64,000 nt of DNA from an uncultured Christensenellaceae bacterium. Its GTDB lineage: Bacteria; Bacillota; Clostridia; Christensenellales; Pumilibacteraceae. Location of the stretch: NCBI GenBank assembly GCA_910588155.1, contig CAJUPB010000001.1, positions 62,001 through 126,000 on the forward strand, written 5' to 3'. Position numbers and translations under genes: made by a program. The notes beneath the pieces were generated by a model, which saw only the letters and a program-made list of their open reading frames with translations, was not told the origin of the DNA and ran no database searches. Positions 8,495-17,464 of this stretch are shown one piece after another; the first letter of the stretch is position 1, and every line of letters begins with the position of its first letter.

Positions 8495-11041
8495 TTGTCT
8501 AACAATCAGCAAAAAACTGCGGAAACCGTAAGATATGCTAACGTTAAAGCTCTGTATCAAATGTTACAACGGGCTGATTTTGCCGAGCTTTCGAGAATCA
8601 AAGAGTGTCGTAAACAAATAGACGCTCTTTTGAACGAGCTTCGCAGACAAGAGAGCGAAGAAGCCAATCGCTTGAAACAGGAAGAGGAAGCACGCAATGC
8701 CGCAAAGCGTCCCGCAGTTTCCGAACCCGTTCAAGAAGCGGTTGTCGAGGCGGAGCCGATTAAATCGGAATCGAAAGAAGAGGAAAGCAAGCCTGTCGTC
8801 AAATCCGACAGAGCGGCGGATTCTATGGTCGTGACGCGCTCCAAAACTTTTACGCCGGAGAAAAAACCCGCGGCAAAACCCAGCTATATCAGAGGAGTGG
8901 CGCAGCCGCAGCAGATAAGAGAAAACGCAAAGCCGACATCGCCCAGACCGCAGACCAGAGGCGAAGGATTTCAGAGAACTCCGAGACCACTCGGAACAGG
9001 CGGCAACGCGCGTCCCGCGCTCAAAATGGATATGCCTGCGGTGTCGAAAGAAAAGCGCAATTTCGATACGAAGAAAAAGGATTATTCCAAATCGTCCGAC
9101 GACAAGAAGCCGATGGCGAAGCGTACGCTCATACGCAAGGGTTTTATACCGCAAGACCTTGACGAAGAGCGTATGGGCACGAGAAAGCTTAAAAACAAGA
9201 AGGTCAAAGAACCTGTCGTCTTTACGCCGATTAAAATAGAAAAAGCCGTTATAACGACGGAAAATCTGACCGTAAAGATTTTGAGCGAGAAGATAGGTAT
9301 CACCGCACAAGAGATTATCAAAAAACTTATGTCGCTTGACATAATAACGACAATAAACAGTGTTGTCGACTTTGCTACAATGGAGCTTGTTGCAAACGAG
9401 TTTGGGGTGCAGCTTGAACTGAAACTCGACAAATCCAAAGAAGAGCAGCTCGAAGAAATACACGAAGAAGCCGATGCCCCCGAGGACCTTGTTAAACGTC
9501 CCGCAATAGTTACGGTTATGGGTCACGTCGACCACGGAAAAACGTCTTTGTTGGATGCAATCAGAAAGACTTCGGTTGCCAGCGGCGAAGCCGGCGGCAT
9601 AACGCAGCATATAGGCGCATATTCGGTTAAAGTCAAAAACGATAAAATTACTTTCCTTGATACGCCCGGACACGAGGCTTTCACGGCGATGCGTGCTCGC
9701 GGCGCAGCGGTTACGGACATAGCTATTTTGATAGTTGCTGCGGACGACGGAGTTATGCCGCAGACGGTAGAGGCCATCAAGCATATCAAAGCCGTGGAAA
9801 CGAAGCGTACCGACAAAGGCGCAAGCGAAGAAAAGTTCCCCGTTATTGTTGCCGTAAACAAAATCGACAAACCCGGCGCCAAAATGGATTTGATTAAGCA
9901 GCAGCTTGCAGACAACGGGTTGTTGTGCGAGGAATGGGGCGGCGATACTATGCTTGTACCAATTTCCGCAAAAACAGGTCAGGGTATCGATAAATTATTG
10001 GAGAATATTCTTTTTATTGCGGAGTACAACGATTATCGCGCAAACCCGAAAAGAAGTGCAAAAGCTACCATCGTCGAAGCAAGGTTGGACAAAGGCAAAG
10101 GCCCTGTCGCAAATATAATTGTTACAAACGGTACGTTGAAAGTCGGAGATTATGTTGTTTCCGGAACTTCGTACGGAAAAGTCAGAGCTATGATTGACGA
10201 TAAGGGCAGAATGTTGAAGGAGGCAGAGCCTTCGACACCCGTTTCCGTACTCGGTTTTACGGAAGTACCGTCGGTCGGAGACGTGATGTTTGCCGTCAAC
10301 GATGAAAAAATGGCAAAAGCCGTCGTCGAAGAAAGAAGAGCAAAGATTCAAACGGAAAAAGCAAATCAGGGACAGGAACCCACGGCTTTGCAGAAGCTTT
10401 TGGACGATATGGCTGTCGACAAGCAGAAGTCGGTCGATATTATAGTGAAAGCCGACGTTCAGGGTTCGGTCGAAGCGATAAAGAGTTCTCTTTTGAAACT
10501 CGATTCGGGAGAAGTTCGTGTAAACGTAGTTCACAGCGGTGTCGGCGCCATAAACAAATCCGATTTGATGTTTGCAGAAGTTGCCAAGGGAAAGACTATT
10601 GTCGTAGGTTTCAACGTTCGCCCCGATTCGGAATCGAAGACTATTGCCGAAAGCAAGGGAATCGATATACGTTTGTATAAAGTCATCTATGAAGTTATCG
10701 AAGACGTAGAGCGCGAAATGAAGGGCCTTGTCGAACCGAAGTATCAGGAAGTTGTGCTCGGAAGAGCACAGGTTCGCAATATCTTCAAGATTACGGGCGT
10801 CGGCGTCGTTGCGGGCAGTTTCGTAACAAGCGGCAAAGTGGTGCGCAATGCAAAAGCCCGCGTTATTCGCGACGGAAACGTTGTCTTTGACAACGGCGTT
10901 CTCGCAACGTTGAAGCGCTTTAAGGATGATGCGAAAGAAGTTGCAAAAGGCTATGAATGCGGTATCAATATTTCGGATTACAGCGATTATGCGGAGAACG
11001 ATGAAATCGAAGTGTATGAGTTGCAGGAGATTAAATCGTAA
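8495..11041 (+). CDS. infB: Translation initiation factor IF-2
   Basis: This 848-residue translational GTPase places initiator tRNA on the 30S subunit. Residues 1-about 240 are a charged, low-complexity N-terminal region rich in Glu, Lys, Ala and Pro, as usual for IF-2. An IF2_N domain follows (VKILSEKIGITAQEIIKKL), then the G domain with G1 GHVDHGKTS, G3 DTPGHEAF and G4 NKID, then domains II, III and the fMet-tRNA-binding C2 domain. The start is TTG at 8495 with CGGAGGTAAA upstream. The stop abuts the rbfA ATG, implying coupled translation. Confidence 0.98.
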   Translation: MSNNQQKTAETVRYANVKALYQMLQRADFAELSRIKECRKQIDALLNELRRQESEEANRLKQEEEARNAAKRPAVSEPVQEAVVEAEPIKSESKEEESKPVVKSDRAADSMVVTRSKTFTPEKKPAAKPSYIRGVAQPQQIRENAKPTSPRPQTRGEGFQRTPRPLGTGGNARPALKMDMPAVSKEKRNFDTKKKDYSKSSDDKKPMAKRTLIRKGFIPQDLDEERMGTRKLKNKKVKEPVVFTPIKIEKAVITTENLTVKILSEKIGITAQEIIKKLMSLDIITTINSVVDFATMELVANEFGVQLELKLDKSKEEQLEEIHEEADAPEDLVKRPAIVTVMGHVDHGKTSLLDAIRKTSVASGEAGGITQHIGAYSVKVKNDKITFLDTPGHEAFTAMRARGAAVTDIAILIVAADDGVMPQTVEAIKHIKAVETKRTDKGASEEKFPVIVAVNKIDKPGAKMDLIKQQLADNGLLCEEWGGDTMLVPISAKTGQGIDKLLENILFIAEYNDYRANPKRSAKATIVEARLDKGKGPVANIIVTNGTLKVGDYVVSGTSYGKVRAMIDDKGRMLKEAEPSTPVSVLGFTEVPSVGDVMFAVNDEKMAKAVVEERRAKIQTEKANQGQEPTALQKLLDDMAVDKQKSVDIIVKADVQGSVEAIKSSLLKLDSGEVRVNVVHSGVGAINKSDLMFAEVAKGKTIVVGFNVRPDSESKTIAESKGIDIRLYKVIYEVIEDVEREMKGLVEPKYQEVVLGRAQVRNIFKITGVGVVAGSFVTSGKVVRNAKARVIRDGNVVFDNGVLATLKRFKDDAKEVAKGYECGINISDYSDYAENDEIEVYELQEIKS

Positions 11042-11407
11042 ATGAATTACCGTTTGGAAAGAGTGAACAGCGAGTTGCAGAAGTGCATTACGGTGATTAT
11101 TCGCGACAGAATAAAGAACCCGCGCGTCAGCGAAATGGTGAGTGTGACCGACGTATCCGTTTCAAAAGACTTGAAAACGGCAAGAGTTTACGTAAGCATA
11201 TACGGAAACAAAGAAAAAATGCAATCTACTTTCGAGGCGTTAAAGCAGAGCGAAGGTTTTATACGCCACGAGTTGAGTATCGAGCTCAAACATTTGAGGG
11301 CTGTGCCGCAATTGAATTTTATCGAGGATACGGCGGGCGAATACGGACAACATATAGACTCGCTGATTAAGGAAATCAAAAAGAATGACGATATCGCAGG
11401 CAATTGA
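11042..11407 (+). CDS. rbfA: Ribosome-binding factor A
   Basis: This 121-residue KH-like protein assists 16S rRNA 5'-end maturation and 30S assembly. Typical segments are VNSELQKCITVIIRDRIKNP, VTDVSVSKDLKTARVYVS and LRAVPQLNFIED. It begins immediately after the infB stop and overlaps nrnA by 23 nt. Length is normal. Confidence 0.96.
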   Translation: MNYRLERVNSELQKCITVIIRDRIKNPRVSEMVSVTDVSVSKDLKTARVYVSIYGNKEKMQSTFEALKQSEGFIRHELSIELKHLRAVPQLNFIEDTAGEYGQHIDSLIKEIKKNDDIAGN

Positions 11408-12326
11408 GCGCAGTCGTTGCGTTTTGATAGTGGGACACCAGCGCCCTGACGGAGACTGTCTCGGCGCCGGTTTTTCGATAGGGCGCATTTGCGAAAACAA
11501 GGGCGTGGCTTATGATTTTTTATGTGATTCGGATAATCCGATGCAATACTCGTTTATGCACGGTTTCGAGTGTCTTAATGAAAAAAAATACAGAGATTAC
11601 GATTTACTGATAACAGTGGATTGCGGGGACCATTATCGAATGGGCAGATATGTCGGATATTTGAAATCGATTCCCGAAACATTCAACATCGACCATCACA
11701 AGACAAACAATCGCTTTGCCAAGACGAACATCGTTTTTCCCGATGCAAGCAGTACTTGTGAAATTTTGTACGGCTTATTAAAAGACGACGGCGTCATCGA
11801 CGAGGTTGTCGCATCGTGCTTGTTTGTCGGATTGTCTACCGATACGGGACATTTTATGCATTCCAACACAAGTAAAGAAGTTTTGAAAATAGCTTCCGAA
11901 TTGGTAGGTTTGGGTGCGAATCCGTATGCGCTTTCCACGGCAATATATAAAAGCATAACGATTAACAAAACGAATTTGACGGCACTCGCCATTCAATCGA
12001 TGAGGTTTTTCAAAAACAACCGTATTTGTATCATAACCGTTACGCAAAACGATTTGAATAAGTGCGGATGCGTTATGGCGGATACCGAAGGACTGATAGA
12101 CTATGCTATGAAAATCGGATGTGTGGAAGTCGGAGTTTGTCTTACGGAGCAGCTCCATTCTCATTTCAAAGTTAGTTTTCGTTCCAAAAAGACAGACGTT
12201 GCCGCCGCCGCCGCGACATTCGGAGGCGGAGGACATACTCTTGCGGCAGGATGTGTTGCAGACGGAAAGTATGAAGACGTGATTGATAAAATATTGAAAT
12301 CGATTACCGACGGAATGAACGAATGA
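11385..12326 (+). CDS. nrnA: Bifunctional oligoribonuclease/PAP phosphatase NrnA (DHH family)
   Basis: This 313-residue DHH/DHHA1 phosphoesterase degrades nanoRNA and, in characterised homologues, dephosphorylates 3'-phosphoadenosine 5'-phosphate. Visible motifs are RPDGDCLGAG, VDCGD, the DHH signature IDHHKTN, LSTDTGHF, and the DHHA1 loop FGGGGHTLAAGC. The start at 11385 lies inside rbfA (23-nt overlap), and the stop overlaps the truB ATG by 4 nt. The gene has this place between rbfA and truB in many Bacillota. Confidence 0.95.
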   Translation: MTISQAIERSRCVLIVGHQRPDGDCLGAGFSIGRICENKGVAYDFLCDSDNPMQYSFMHGFECLNEKKYRDYDLLITVDCGDHYRMGRYVGYLKSIPETFNIDHHKTNNRFAKTNIVFPDASSTCEILYGLLKDDGVIDEVVASCLFVGLSTDTGHFMHSNTSKEVLKIASELVGLGANPYALSTAIYKSITINKTNLTALAIQSMRFFKNNRICIITVTQNDLNKCGCVMADTEGLIDYAMKIGCVEVGVCLTEQLHSHFKVSFRSKKTDVAAAAATFGGGGHTLAAGCVADGKYEDVIDKILKSITDGMNE

Positions 12327-13180
12327 TTGGCATACTCAACATAAATAAACCGAAGGGTATTACAAGCTTTGATGTGGTTGCCGCGGTCAAAAAAACTCTG
12401 GGGACGAAGGCTGTCGGACATTTCGGAACATTGGACCCAATGGGTGAGGGCGTTTTGCCGATAGGCGTGGGCAAAGCGACGAGACTTTTCGACATAATGT
12501 TGAAAAAAGATAAGATATACGAGGCGACTTTTAAGTTCGGCTATTGTACGGATACATTGGACAGCGAAGGACAAACGGTTGTCTGCGGAGGAAGAATTCC
12601 TTGTTTGTCGGAAATAACCGATACTGCAAATGAATTGATTGGACGGCAATTACAGCGACCGCCTGCGTACAGCGCAAAAAACATCAACGGGCGACGGGCG
12701 TATGAACTTGCCCGCCAAGGAAAAGAAGTCGAGCTTGCACCGTGCGACGTGGAAATTTATGCTATTAAAGCGGAAACGACAGGCAGTGCCGACACTTTTA
12801 AATTTACGATTCATTGTTCATCGGGGACTTATATACGTTCCGTTTGCAGAGATTTGGCGGAAAAATTGGGAACGTATGCGGTTATGACATCGATAAAAAG
12901 ATTGCGGTGCGGTGCATTCGACATAAAAGATTCGGTTACTTTGCAAGAACTCTCTTCATTGAAAGAAAATGCTTTGCTGAAAGTAGACGCAGCGCTCACC
13001 GAAATTCCGAAAGTAACCCTTTGCGACGACTGTTACGAATATCTTCTTAAAGGCTTGAAAATGCAGGGACGCGGAATAAGTTACGAGCGCTTTGCACTTT
13101 ACTGCAAAAATGAACTGTTTGGAATCGCAAAAATCAACGAAAACGACAAAATCGATATTATATCGTATTTGAGAGACTGA
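12323..13180 (+). CDS. truB: tRNA pseudouridine-55 synthase
   Basis: A 285-residue TruB, which isomerises U55 in the T-loop of tRNAs. The N-terminal INKPKGITSFDVV, the catalytic Asp (D38) in HFGTLDPMGEGVLP and the RPPAYSAKNINGRRAYELAR segment are present, as is the SSGTYIRSVCRDL motif. A PUA-like C-terminal region follows. It overlaps nrnA by 4 nt (ATGA) and its stop abuts ribF. Confidence 0.97.
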   Translation: MIGILNINKPKGITSFDVVAAVKKTLGTKAVGHFGTLDPMGEGVLPIGVGKATRLFDIMLKKDKIYEATFKFGYCTDTLDSEGQTVVCGGRIPCLSEITDTANELIGRQLQRPPAYSAKNINGRRAYELARQGKEVELAPCDVEIYAIKAETTGSADTFKFTIHCSSGTYIRSVCRDLAEKLGTYAVMTSIKRLRCGAFDIKDSVTLQELSSLKENALLKVDAALTEIPKVTLCDDCYEYLLKGLKMQGRGISYERFALYCKNELFGIAKINENDKIDIISYLRD

Positions 13181-14074
13181 ATGAAAGAACTTATTTTTGG
13201 TAATGCCGTGTCGGAACCTATTTGCCTTGCATTGGGTTTTTTCGACAGCGTGCATATAGGACACAGAACTATAATCGAAAATATGAAAAAACAAGCTCTT
13301 GCATCTCGATGCAAGTCTGCCGTATTTACGTTTTCAAATAATATCTACAAGGTTTTCGACGCTAATGAAAAGCAAGTTTATACTTATGAAGAGCGTAAGC
13401 GTGTTTTCGATTCTCTCGGCATTGATTTTGTAGTTAAAGCAGAGATTGACGAAACATTTAAAAAGATTTCCGCAAAAGATTTTCTCTGTAAATTACTTGA
13501 TAATTCGTATGTCAAACACCTTTTCTGCGGGTATGATTATAAATTCGGAAATAACGGAGTCGGAAATGTCGAGTTTTTGAAAAACATTTGTTTGTCCCGA
13601 GGAATCGATGTTTCGGTTACGCAGCAGGTCGATTATTCTGGTAAAAGAGTTTCTACGACATTGATAAAAAGCCTTTTGCAACAGGGAAATATCGTCGATG
13701 CAAACACACTGCTTGTCGACAAGTATTTTATCGAAGGCGAAGTCGTCCACGGAAGAAATGTGGGACACATTTTCGGAATTCCTACGGCTAATATTATTTT
13801 TTCCGAAGACAAACTTCTTCCGTCTTGCGGAGTATTCGCCACATATGCATTTGTTCGCGGTAAACGCTTTAAAGCCGTCACGAACATAGGCGGAAAACCT
13901 ACTTTCGGAGATAACAGGCTTTCGGTCGAAACAATGATTGAGGGTTTAAACGAAGATATATACGGAGAGCGTTTGGTGCTTGAATTTGTAGAAAAAATTC
14001 GCAACATAAAAAAATTTGCCGAACCGAAAGAGCTTTCCGAGCAGATACACAAAGATATGAATTGGAGGTCTTAA
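13181..14074 (+). CDS. ribF: Bifunctional riboflavin kinase/FAD synthetase
   Basis: This 297-residue enzyme makes FMN and FAD. The N-terminal nucleotidyltransferase half has LGFFDSVHIGHR and FCGYDYKFGNNGVG. The C-terminal kinase half has GRNVGHIFGIPTANI, the Thr-Asn substrate loop in AVTNIGGKPTFG, and LEFVEKIRN. No FMN riboswitch precedes it, because it sits inside the truB operon with no gap. Its TAA stop overlaps the ATG of the next gene (TAATG). Confidence 0.96.
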   Translation: MKELIFGNAVSEPICLALGFFDSVHIGHRTIIENMKKQALASRCKSAVFTFSNNIYKVFDANEKQVYTYEERKRVFDSLGIDFVVKAEIDETFKKISAKDFLCKLLDNSYVKHLFCGYDYKFGNNGVGNVEFLKNICLSRGIDVSVTQQVDYSGKRVSTTLIKSLLQQGNIVDANTLLVDKYFIEGEVVHGRNVGHIFGIPTANIIFSEDKLLPSCGVFATYAFVRGKRFKAVTNIGGKPTFGDNRLSVETMIEGLNEDIYGERLVLEFVEKIRNIKKFAEPKELSEQIHKDMNWRS

Positions 14075-14919
14075 TGATTAGAATAGGTCCTGCCGGAAAT
14101 TCCGTTTCTTTCTATGAATCGGGGCACAAAAACACTGTCGAAGAGCCCGAATGGCTTCATTCCATCGGATTGTCTGCATTCGAATATTCTTTCGGACGCG
14201 GGGTCAATATGTCCGATGAAACAGCCGAAAAAATCGGAGAACAAGCAAAGTTATACGACATTGCGGTCAGTGTTCACGCACCTTATTATATCAATTTTGC
14301 CAATCCTTCCGAAGATATGATTTTGAAATCTATCGAATATGTTTTGAAATCGGCAGCGAAAGTTCGTCTTATGAACGGCAACAGAGTTGTTTTTCATCCT
14401 GCTGCCTGCGGTAAGACCGACAGAGGCGAAGCATTTTCCGCTACTCTGCGCAATGTCGGAAAATTGGCGGAAGCATTGAGCTCTTTATCGTTTGACGACT
14501 ATATTGTCTGTCCCGAAACAATGGGAAAGTTTCAGCAGATAGGAAGAGTGGAAGAAGTAATCGAGCTGTGTAAATTGGATGAACACTTTTATCCCTGTTA
14601 TGATTTCGGACACATAAATTGCTATATGCAAGGCGGCTTGAAGACAAAAGACGATTATCGGCGTATTATTGATTTGACGTATGAAGAGCTCGGCGAAAAG
14701 AGAGCGTCGGCTATTCACATTCATTTTTCCAAAATCGAGTACGGAAAGAGCGGAGAAATCAGACACTTGACTTTGGCGGATAATTTGTACGGTCCCGAAT
14801 ATGAACCGCTTGCCGAAATAATCGACGAATACAAGATGTCACCTGTCATCATTTGCGAATCGAAAGAAATTATGTCCGACGATGCATTATTGATGAAAAA
14901 ATGTCATAAAATCGTTTAA
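14074..14919 (+). CDS. Endonuclease IV-like TIM-barrel protein (AP endonuclease family 2)
   Basis: This 281-residue protein resembles endonuclease IV, the zinc enzyme that cleaves DNA at abasic sites. Metal-ligand-bearing segments are visible: SVHAPYYINFA, VVFHPAACGK, CPETMGK, CYDFGHINC and IHIHFSKIEYG. I start it at the ATG 14074, which has TTGGAGG 7 nt upstream; a TTG at 14062 in frame would add four residues and overlap that ribosome site. The gene is last in the truB-ribF run and is followed by a new promoter. A repair role is inferred from the family; related TIM barrels include sugar isomerases. Confidence 0.82.
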   Translation: MIRIGPAGNSVSFYESGHKNTVEEPEWLHSIGLSAFEYSFGRGVNMSDETAEKIGEQAKLYDIAVSVHAPYYINFANPSEDMILKSIEYVLKSAAKVRLMNGNRVVFHPAACGKTDRGEAFSATLRNVGKLAEALSSLSFDDYIVCPETMGKFQQIGRVEEVIELCKLDEHFYPCYDFGHINCYMQGGLKTKDDYRRIIDLTYEELGEKRASAIHIHFSKIEYGKSGEIRHLTLADNLYGPEYEPLAEIIDEYKMSPVIICESKEIMSDDALLMKKCHKIV

Positions 14920-14944
14920 CTATTTTAAATAAATATGGTATAAT
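14916..14944 (+). promoter_or_regulatory. Sigma-A type promoter for the M24 peptidase-efp pair
   Basis: TTAACT (14916-14921), 17 bases, then TATAAT (14939-14944) with TGG just before the -10 box. The transcript would start only a few bases before the ATG at 14951, so the leader is very short. Confidence 0.65.
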
Positions 14945-14950
14945 GTAGAT

Positions 14951-15997
14951 ATGGAAAACGAATTATTCAATAACAAGATTGACGCTTATATTTTTATGAG
15001 CGAGGAAAACAGATTTTATTTCACTCGTCTGCATACTTCTTTCGGCTGTGTTATCGTGAGTCCGAAAGAAAAGGTCTTTATAACGGATTTCCGTTATGAA
15101 GACGTCGCGCGTCAGTCGTTGCCGGAATACAACATCGTTATTAGCAGTTACGGAGATTTGTATTCTAAAATAGCTGCCGTATTGAAGAAGATGGGCGCAA
15201 AGCACGTCGGTTTCGAAGATGATGTTGTGACGGTCGGCGAATTTAAAATTATGAAAGCCGCTCTCGGAGATTATACGTTAAAGCCCGCAGGGGAAATAAT
15301 CGCCAAAGTACGTTCCGTCAAAACGGAGGACGAGTTACGCCTTATTGCCAATGCCGAAGCGATTACGCAAAAGGCGTTGTCGAAAGTTTTACCGCTTATT
15401 AAAGTCGGTATAACGGAAAAAGAACTTTCCGCAGAAATTTTGTTTGAAATGATACGTTGCGGAGCGGAGGGTTTGGCGTTTGAAAATATAGTTGCATTCG
15501 GCGAAAATTCCGCGCAGCCTCATCACAGGTCGGGAAACAAAAAATTGGAGAAAAATGACCTTGTTCTTATAGACATAGGATGCAAAGCCGACGGCTATTG
15601 TTCCGATATGACGCGAACGTTTACGTTGGGAGAACCGAACGCACAGCTCGTTTCCATACACAATCTTGTAGCGCAGGCACAGAGTTACGCTTTGAAAAAT
15701 ATAAAAGCGGGAATGACTTGCCACGAAGCCGATTCGCTGGCAAGAGAGTATCTTGCATCAAACGGTTATGAAAAAGAGTTTGGGCACAGCTTGGGGCACG
15801 GTTTGGGAATCAACGTTCACGAAATGCCGCGGGTTGCAAAAAACAGTATGCAAGTGCTGGAAGAAAATATGGTTATCTCTGTCGAACCCGGCGTGTATAT
15901 AGACGGTTTGGGCGGGGTAAGGATAGAAGATTTGGTTGTTGTAAAAAAAGACGGCGTAGTGAATCTGACGTCGTTCAATAAAAATTTAAACATTTAG
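14951..15997 (+). CDS. M24-family aminopeptidase P/Xaa-Pro dipeptidase
   Basis: This 348-residue metallopeptidase has an N-terminal creatinase-like domain (1-120) and a pita-bread catalytic domain. The five metal ligands are recognisable: two Asp in LVLIDIGCKADGYCSDMTRTF (segments IDIGC and CSDMTR), His in GHSLGHGLG, Glu in SVEPGVY and Glu in GVRIEDLV. It removes N-terminal residues before proline. It is paired with efp 10 nt downstream, a common Firmicute arrangement; EF-P helps ribosomes at polyproline. Whether it is PepP- or PepQ-like cannot be decided by eye. Confidence 0.93.
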   Translation: MENELFNNKIDAYIFMSEENRFYFTRLHTSFGCVIVSPKEKVFITDFRYEDVARQSLPEYNIVISSYGDLYSKIAAVLKKMGAKHVGFEDDVVTVGEFKIMKAALGDYTLKPAGEIIAKVRSVKTEDELRLIANAEAITQKALSKVLPLIKVGITEKELSAEILFEMIRCGAEGLAFENIVAFGENSAQPHHRSGNKKLEKNDLVLIDIGCKADGYCSDMTRTFTLGEPNAQLVSIHNLVAQAQSYALKNIKAGMTCHEADSLAREYLASNGYEKEFGHSLGHGLGINVHEMPRVAKNSMQVLEENMVISVEPGVYIDGLGGVRIEDLVVVKKDGVVNLTSFNKNLNI

Positions 15998-16007
15998 GAG
16001 GATTCCA

Positions 16008-16568
16008 ATGATTCAAGCAGGCGATTTCAGAAAAGGTATGACTTTGGAGATTGACGGCAAAGTTTATGTCGTCGTCGATTTTCAGCACGTTAAGCCGGGT
16101 AAGGGCGCGGCATTCGTGCGCGTTAAAATTAAAAACGTTATGACGGGACAAGTCTTGGAGCAGACTTTTAACCCTTCGGATAAGTATCCGCCCGCGCATA
16201 TCGAAAAGAAAGAAATGCAGTATTCTTACAATGACGACGGTCTGTATTACTTTATGGATATGGAAACATACGATATGGTTCCGCTTGACCACGATTTGGT
16301 TGAGGACGCAATGAACTACGTAAAAGAAGAAATGCTTGTTACGGTTCAATTTTTCAAAGGAAAAGCGTTCAGCGTTGTGCCGCCGAATTTTGTCGAGCTT
16401 ATCGTGGCAGAGACAGAACCCGGTATTCAGGGAGATACTTCCAAAGCCGGAAACAAGCCTGCCAAATTGGAAACCGGTTGCAATATAAACGTTCCGCTGT
16501 TTGTAAATATCGGAGACAAAATCAGAGTCGATACGAGAGACGGCACGTATATGGAACGCGTTAAGTAA
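16008..16568 (+). CDS. efp: Elongation factor P
   Basis: This 186-residue, three-domain factor stimulates peptide bond formation at consecutive prolines. The loop HVKPGKGAAF carries the conserved Lys (K32) at the tip that is modified in some bacteria. The C-terminal signature GDKIRVDTRDGTYMERVK is intact. TAGGAGGATT lies before the ATG. A strong terminator follows. In many Bacillota efp directly precedes spoIIIAA; here a minus-strand NERD gene separates them. Confidence 0.97.
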   Translation: MIQAGDFRKGMTLEIDGKVYVVVDFQHVKPGKGAAFVRVKIKNVMTGQVLEQTFNPSDKYPPAHIEKKEMQYSYNDDGLYYFMDMETYDMVPLDHDLVEDAMNYVKEEMLVTVQFFKGKAFSVVPPNFVELIVAETEPGIQGDTSKAGNKPAKLETGCNINVPLFVNIGDKIRVDTRDGTYMERVK

Positions 16569-16580
16569 GTAGGAAAGTTT

Positions 16581-16620
16581 AAAAAAGTAGCCTTGCAATT
16601 TTGTAAGGCTACTTTTTTTA
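16581..16620. terminator. Bidirectional intrinsic terminator between efp and the NERD gene
   Basis: AAGTAGCCTTGCAA pairs with TTGTAAGGCTACTT around a TT loop, one pair being G-U, flanked by A-run and T-run, so it can stop transcription from both directions. It overlaps the stop codon of the minus-strand gene. Confidence 0.88.
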
Positions 16621-17346
16621 ATCCTTAATATTTTTTGTAAATTTACATTTTGGATAATTTGAACATCCGTAAAAATTACCGTTTCGTCCGTTTCTCACAA
16701 TAAGTTTACCCCCGCATCTGGGACAAATATTATTGCTGATTTTAAATTGAATTTCGTTAATGTTTTTTATGTGCTTGTCTTTTGTAATTTGCTTTTTATT
16801 TTTTAAATCTAAAAGCTTATTATAATAATGTTCCATTTCATTCAATGATAGATTTTTACCAGTGCTTTGACATAATACAGCTTTCAGCTTAGACGGGTAA
16901 ATAACGTTAGGCGCAGAAATTTCAGAAATATCTGCTCTATTTGTAAAAACTACAATATTTACAAAAATATCACAAATATTCAAATATTCGGATAATCTCA
17001 AAATATGTGTTTTATTTTGCAGTATGGGGTTGTAAAAATTATTATTTTTTTTTGAATGAGGAAATTTTTGCACCCACTCTTTTTGGTATTTACTTCCGAA
17101 ATTTTTTGTTTCTATTACCCATATCCCGTGTTTGTTTATGCATATATGGTCAATTTGACAAGAATGACCTGATTTATCTATGAATAATAAATCGTTTATA
17201 TTATATTTTTGACCGTGTAAGGTTTTTCCTAAAATGTTTGTGATTGTTTTTTCGCCAATGTAACCTTTTATTCTGCTGTTAGAAAATATAGTTGAAATAG
17301 CAGATAAAATAATTATAATTATGATTCCGATAATTATTGAAACCAT
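16618..17346 (-). CDS. Membrane-anchored NERD-domain protein with topoisomerase-type zinc finger
   Basis: This 242-residue protein has one N-terminal membrane helix (about 1-20, very rich in Ile), then a NERD domain (about 27-145). That domain shows GEKTI, QIDHICINKHGIWVIETKNFG with the Asp and E-T-K of a nuclease-like PD-(D/E)xK core. A C-terminal C4 zinc ribbon follows (CPRCGGKL ... FYGCSNYPKC), of the type found at the end of topoisomerase I. NERD proteins are common in mobile or accessory DNA; biochemical function is unproved. It is the only non-housekeeping gene on the minus strand in the first 43 kb, is AT-rich, and breaks the efp-spoIIIAA pair. Its ribosome site is AGGAG. Confidence 0.85.
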   Translation of the reverse strand: MVSIIIGIIIIIILSAISTIFSNSRIKGYIGEKTITNILGKTLHGQKYNINDLLFIDKSGHSCQIDHICINKHGIWVIETKNFGSKYQKEWVQKFPHSKKNNNFYNPILQNKTHILRLSEYLNICDIFVNIVVFTNRADISEISAPNVIYPSKLKAVLCQSTGKNLSLNEMEHYYNKLLDLKNKKQITKDKHIKNINEIQFKISNNICPRCGGKLIVRNGRNGNFYGCSNYPKCKFTKNIKD

Positions 17347-17366
17347 CTCTTTCTCCTATGTGTTAA

Positions 17367-17395
17367 ATTATAACAGAAAATATATAAAATGTAAA
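17367..17395 (-). promoter_or_regulatory. Promoter of the NERD gene
   Basis: On the minus strand, TTTACA (17390-17395) and TATAAT (17367-17372) are spaced by 17 bases, with TGT directly before the -10 box. It lies 20 nt upstream of the start codon. Confidence 0.75.
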
Positions 17396-17407
17396 TTAGA
17401 TTTGACG

Positions 17408-17436
17408 GCATATTGGGACAAGTCGGAAAATATATT
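17408..17436 (+). promoter_or_regulatory. Possible sigma-E promoter of the spoIIIA operon
   Basis: GCATATT (17408-17414) matches the sigma-E -35 element, and AATATATT (17429-17436), 14 bases on, partly matches the CATACAAT -10 element. In B. subtilis spoIIIAA is transcribed by sigma-E in the mother cell. No sigma-A promoter is visible here. The match is imperfect. Confidence 0.45.
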
Positions 17437-17464
17437 TAATTAGAATAACCGCAAGGATGTCGCT

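Noticed and set aside
8564..9784. 406-residue minus-strand open frame opposite infB
   Set aside because: It lies wholly antisense to the conserved infB gene, has no ribosome site or recognisable motif, and its His/Phe/Arg-rich composition is that of a codon shadow.
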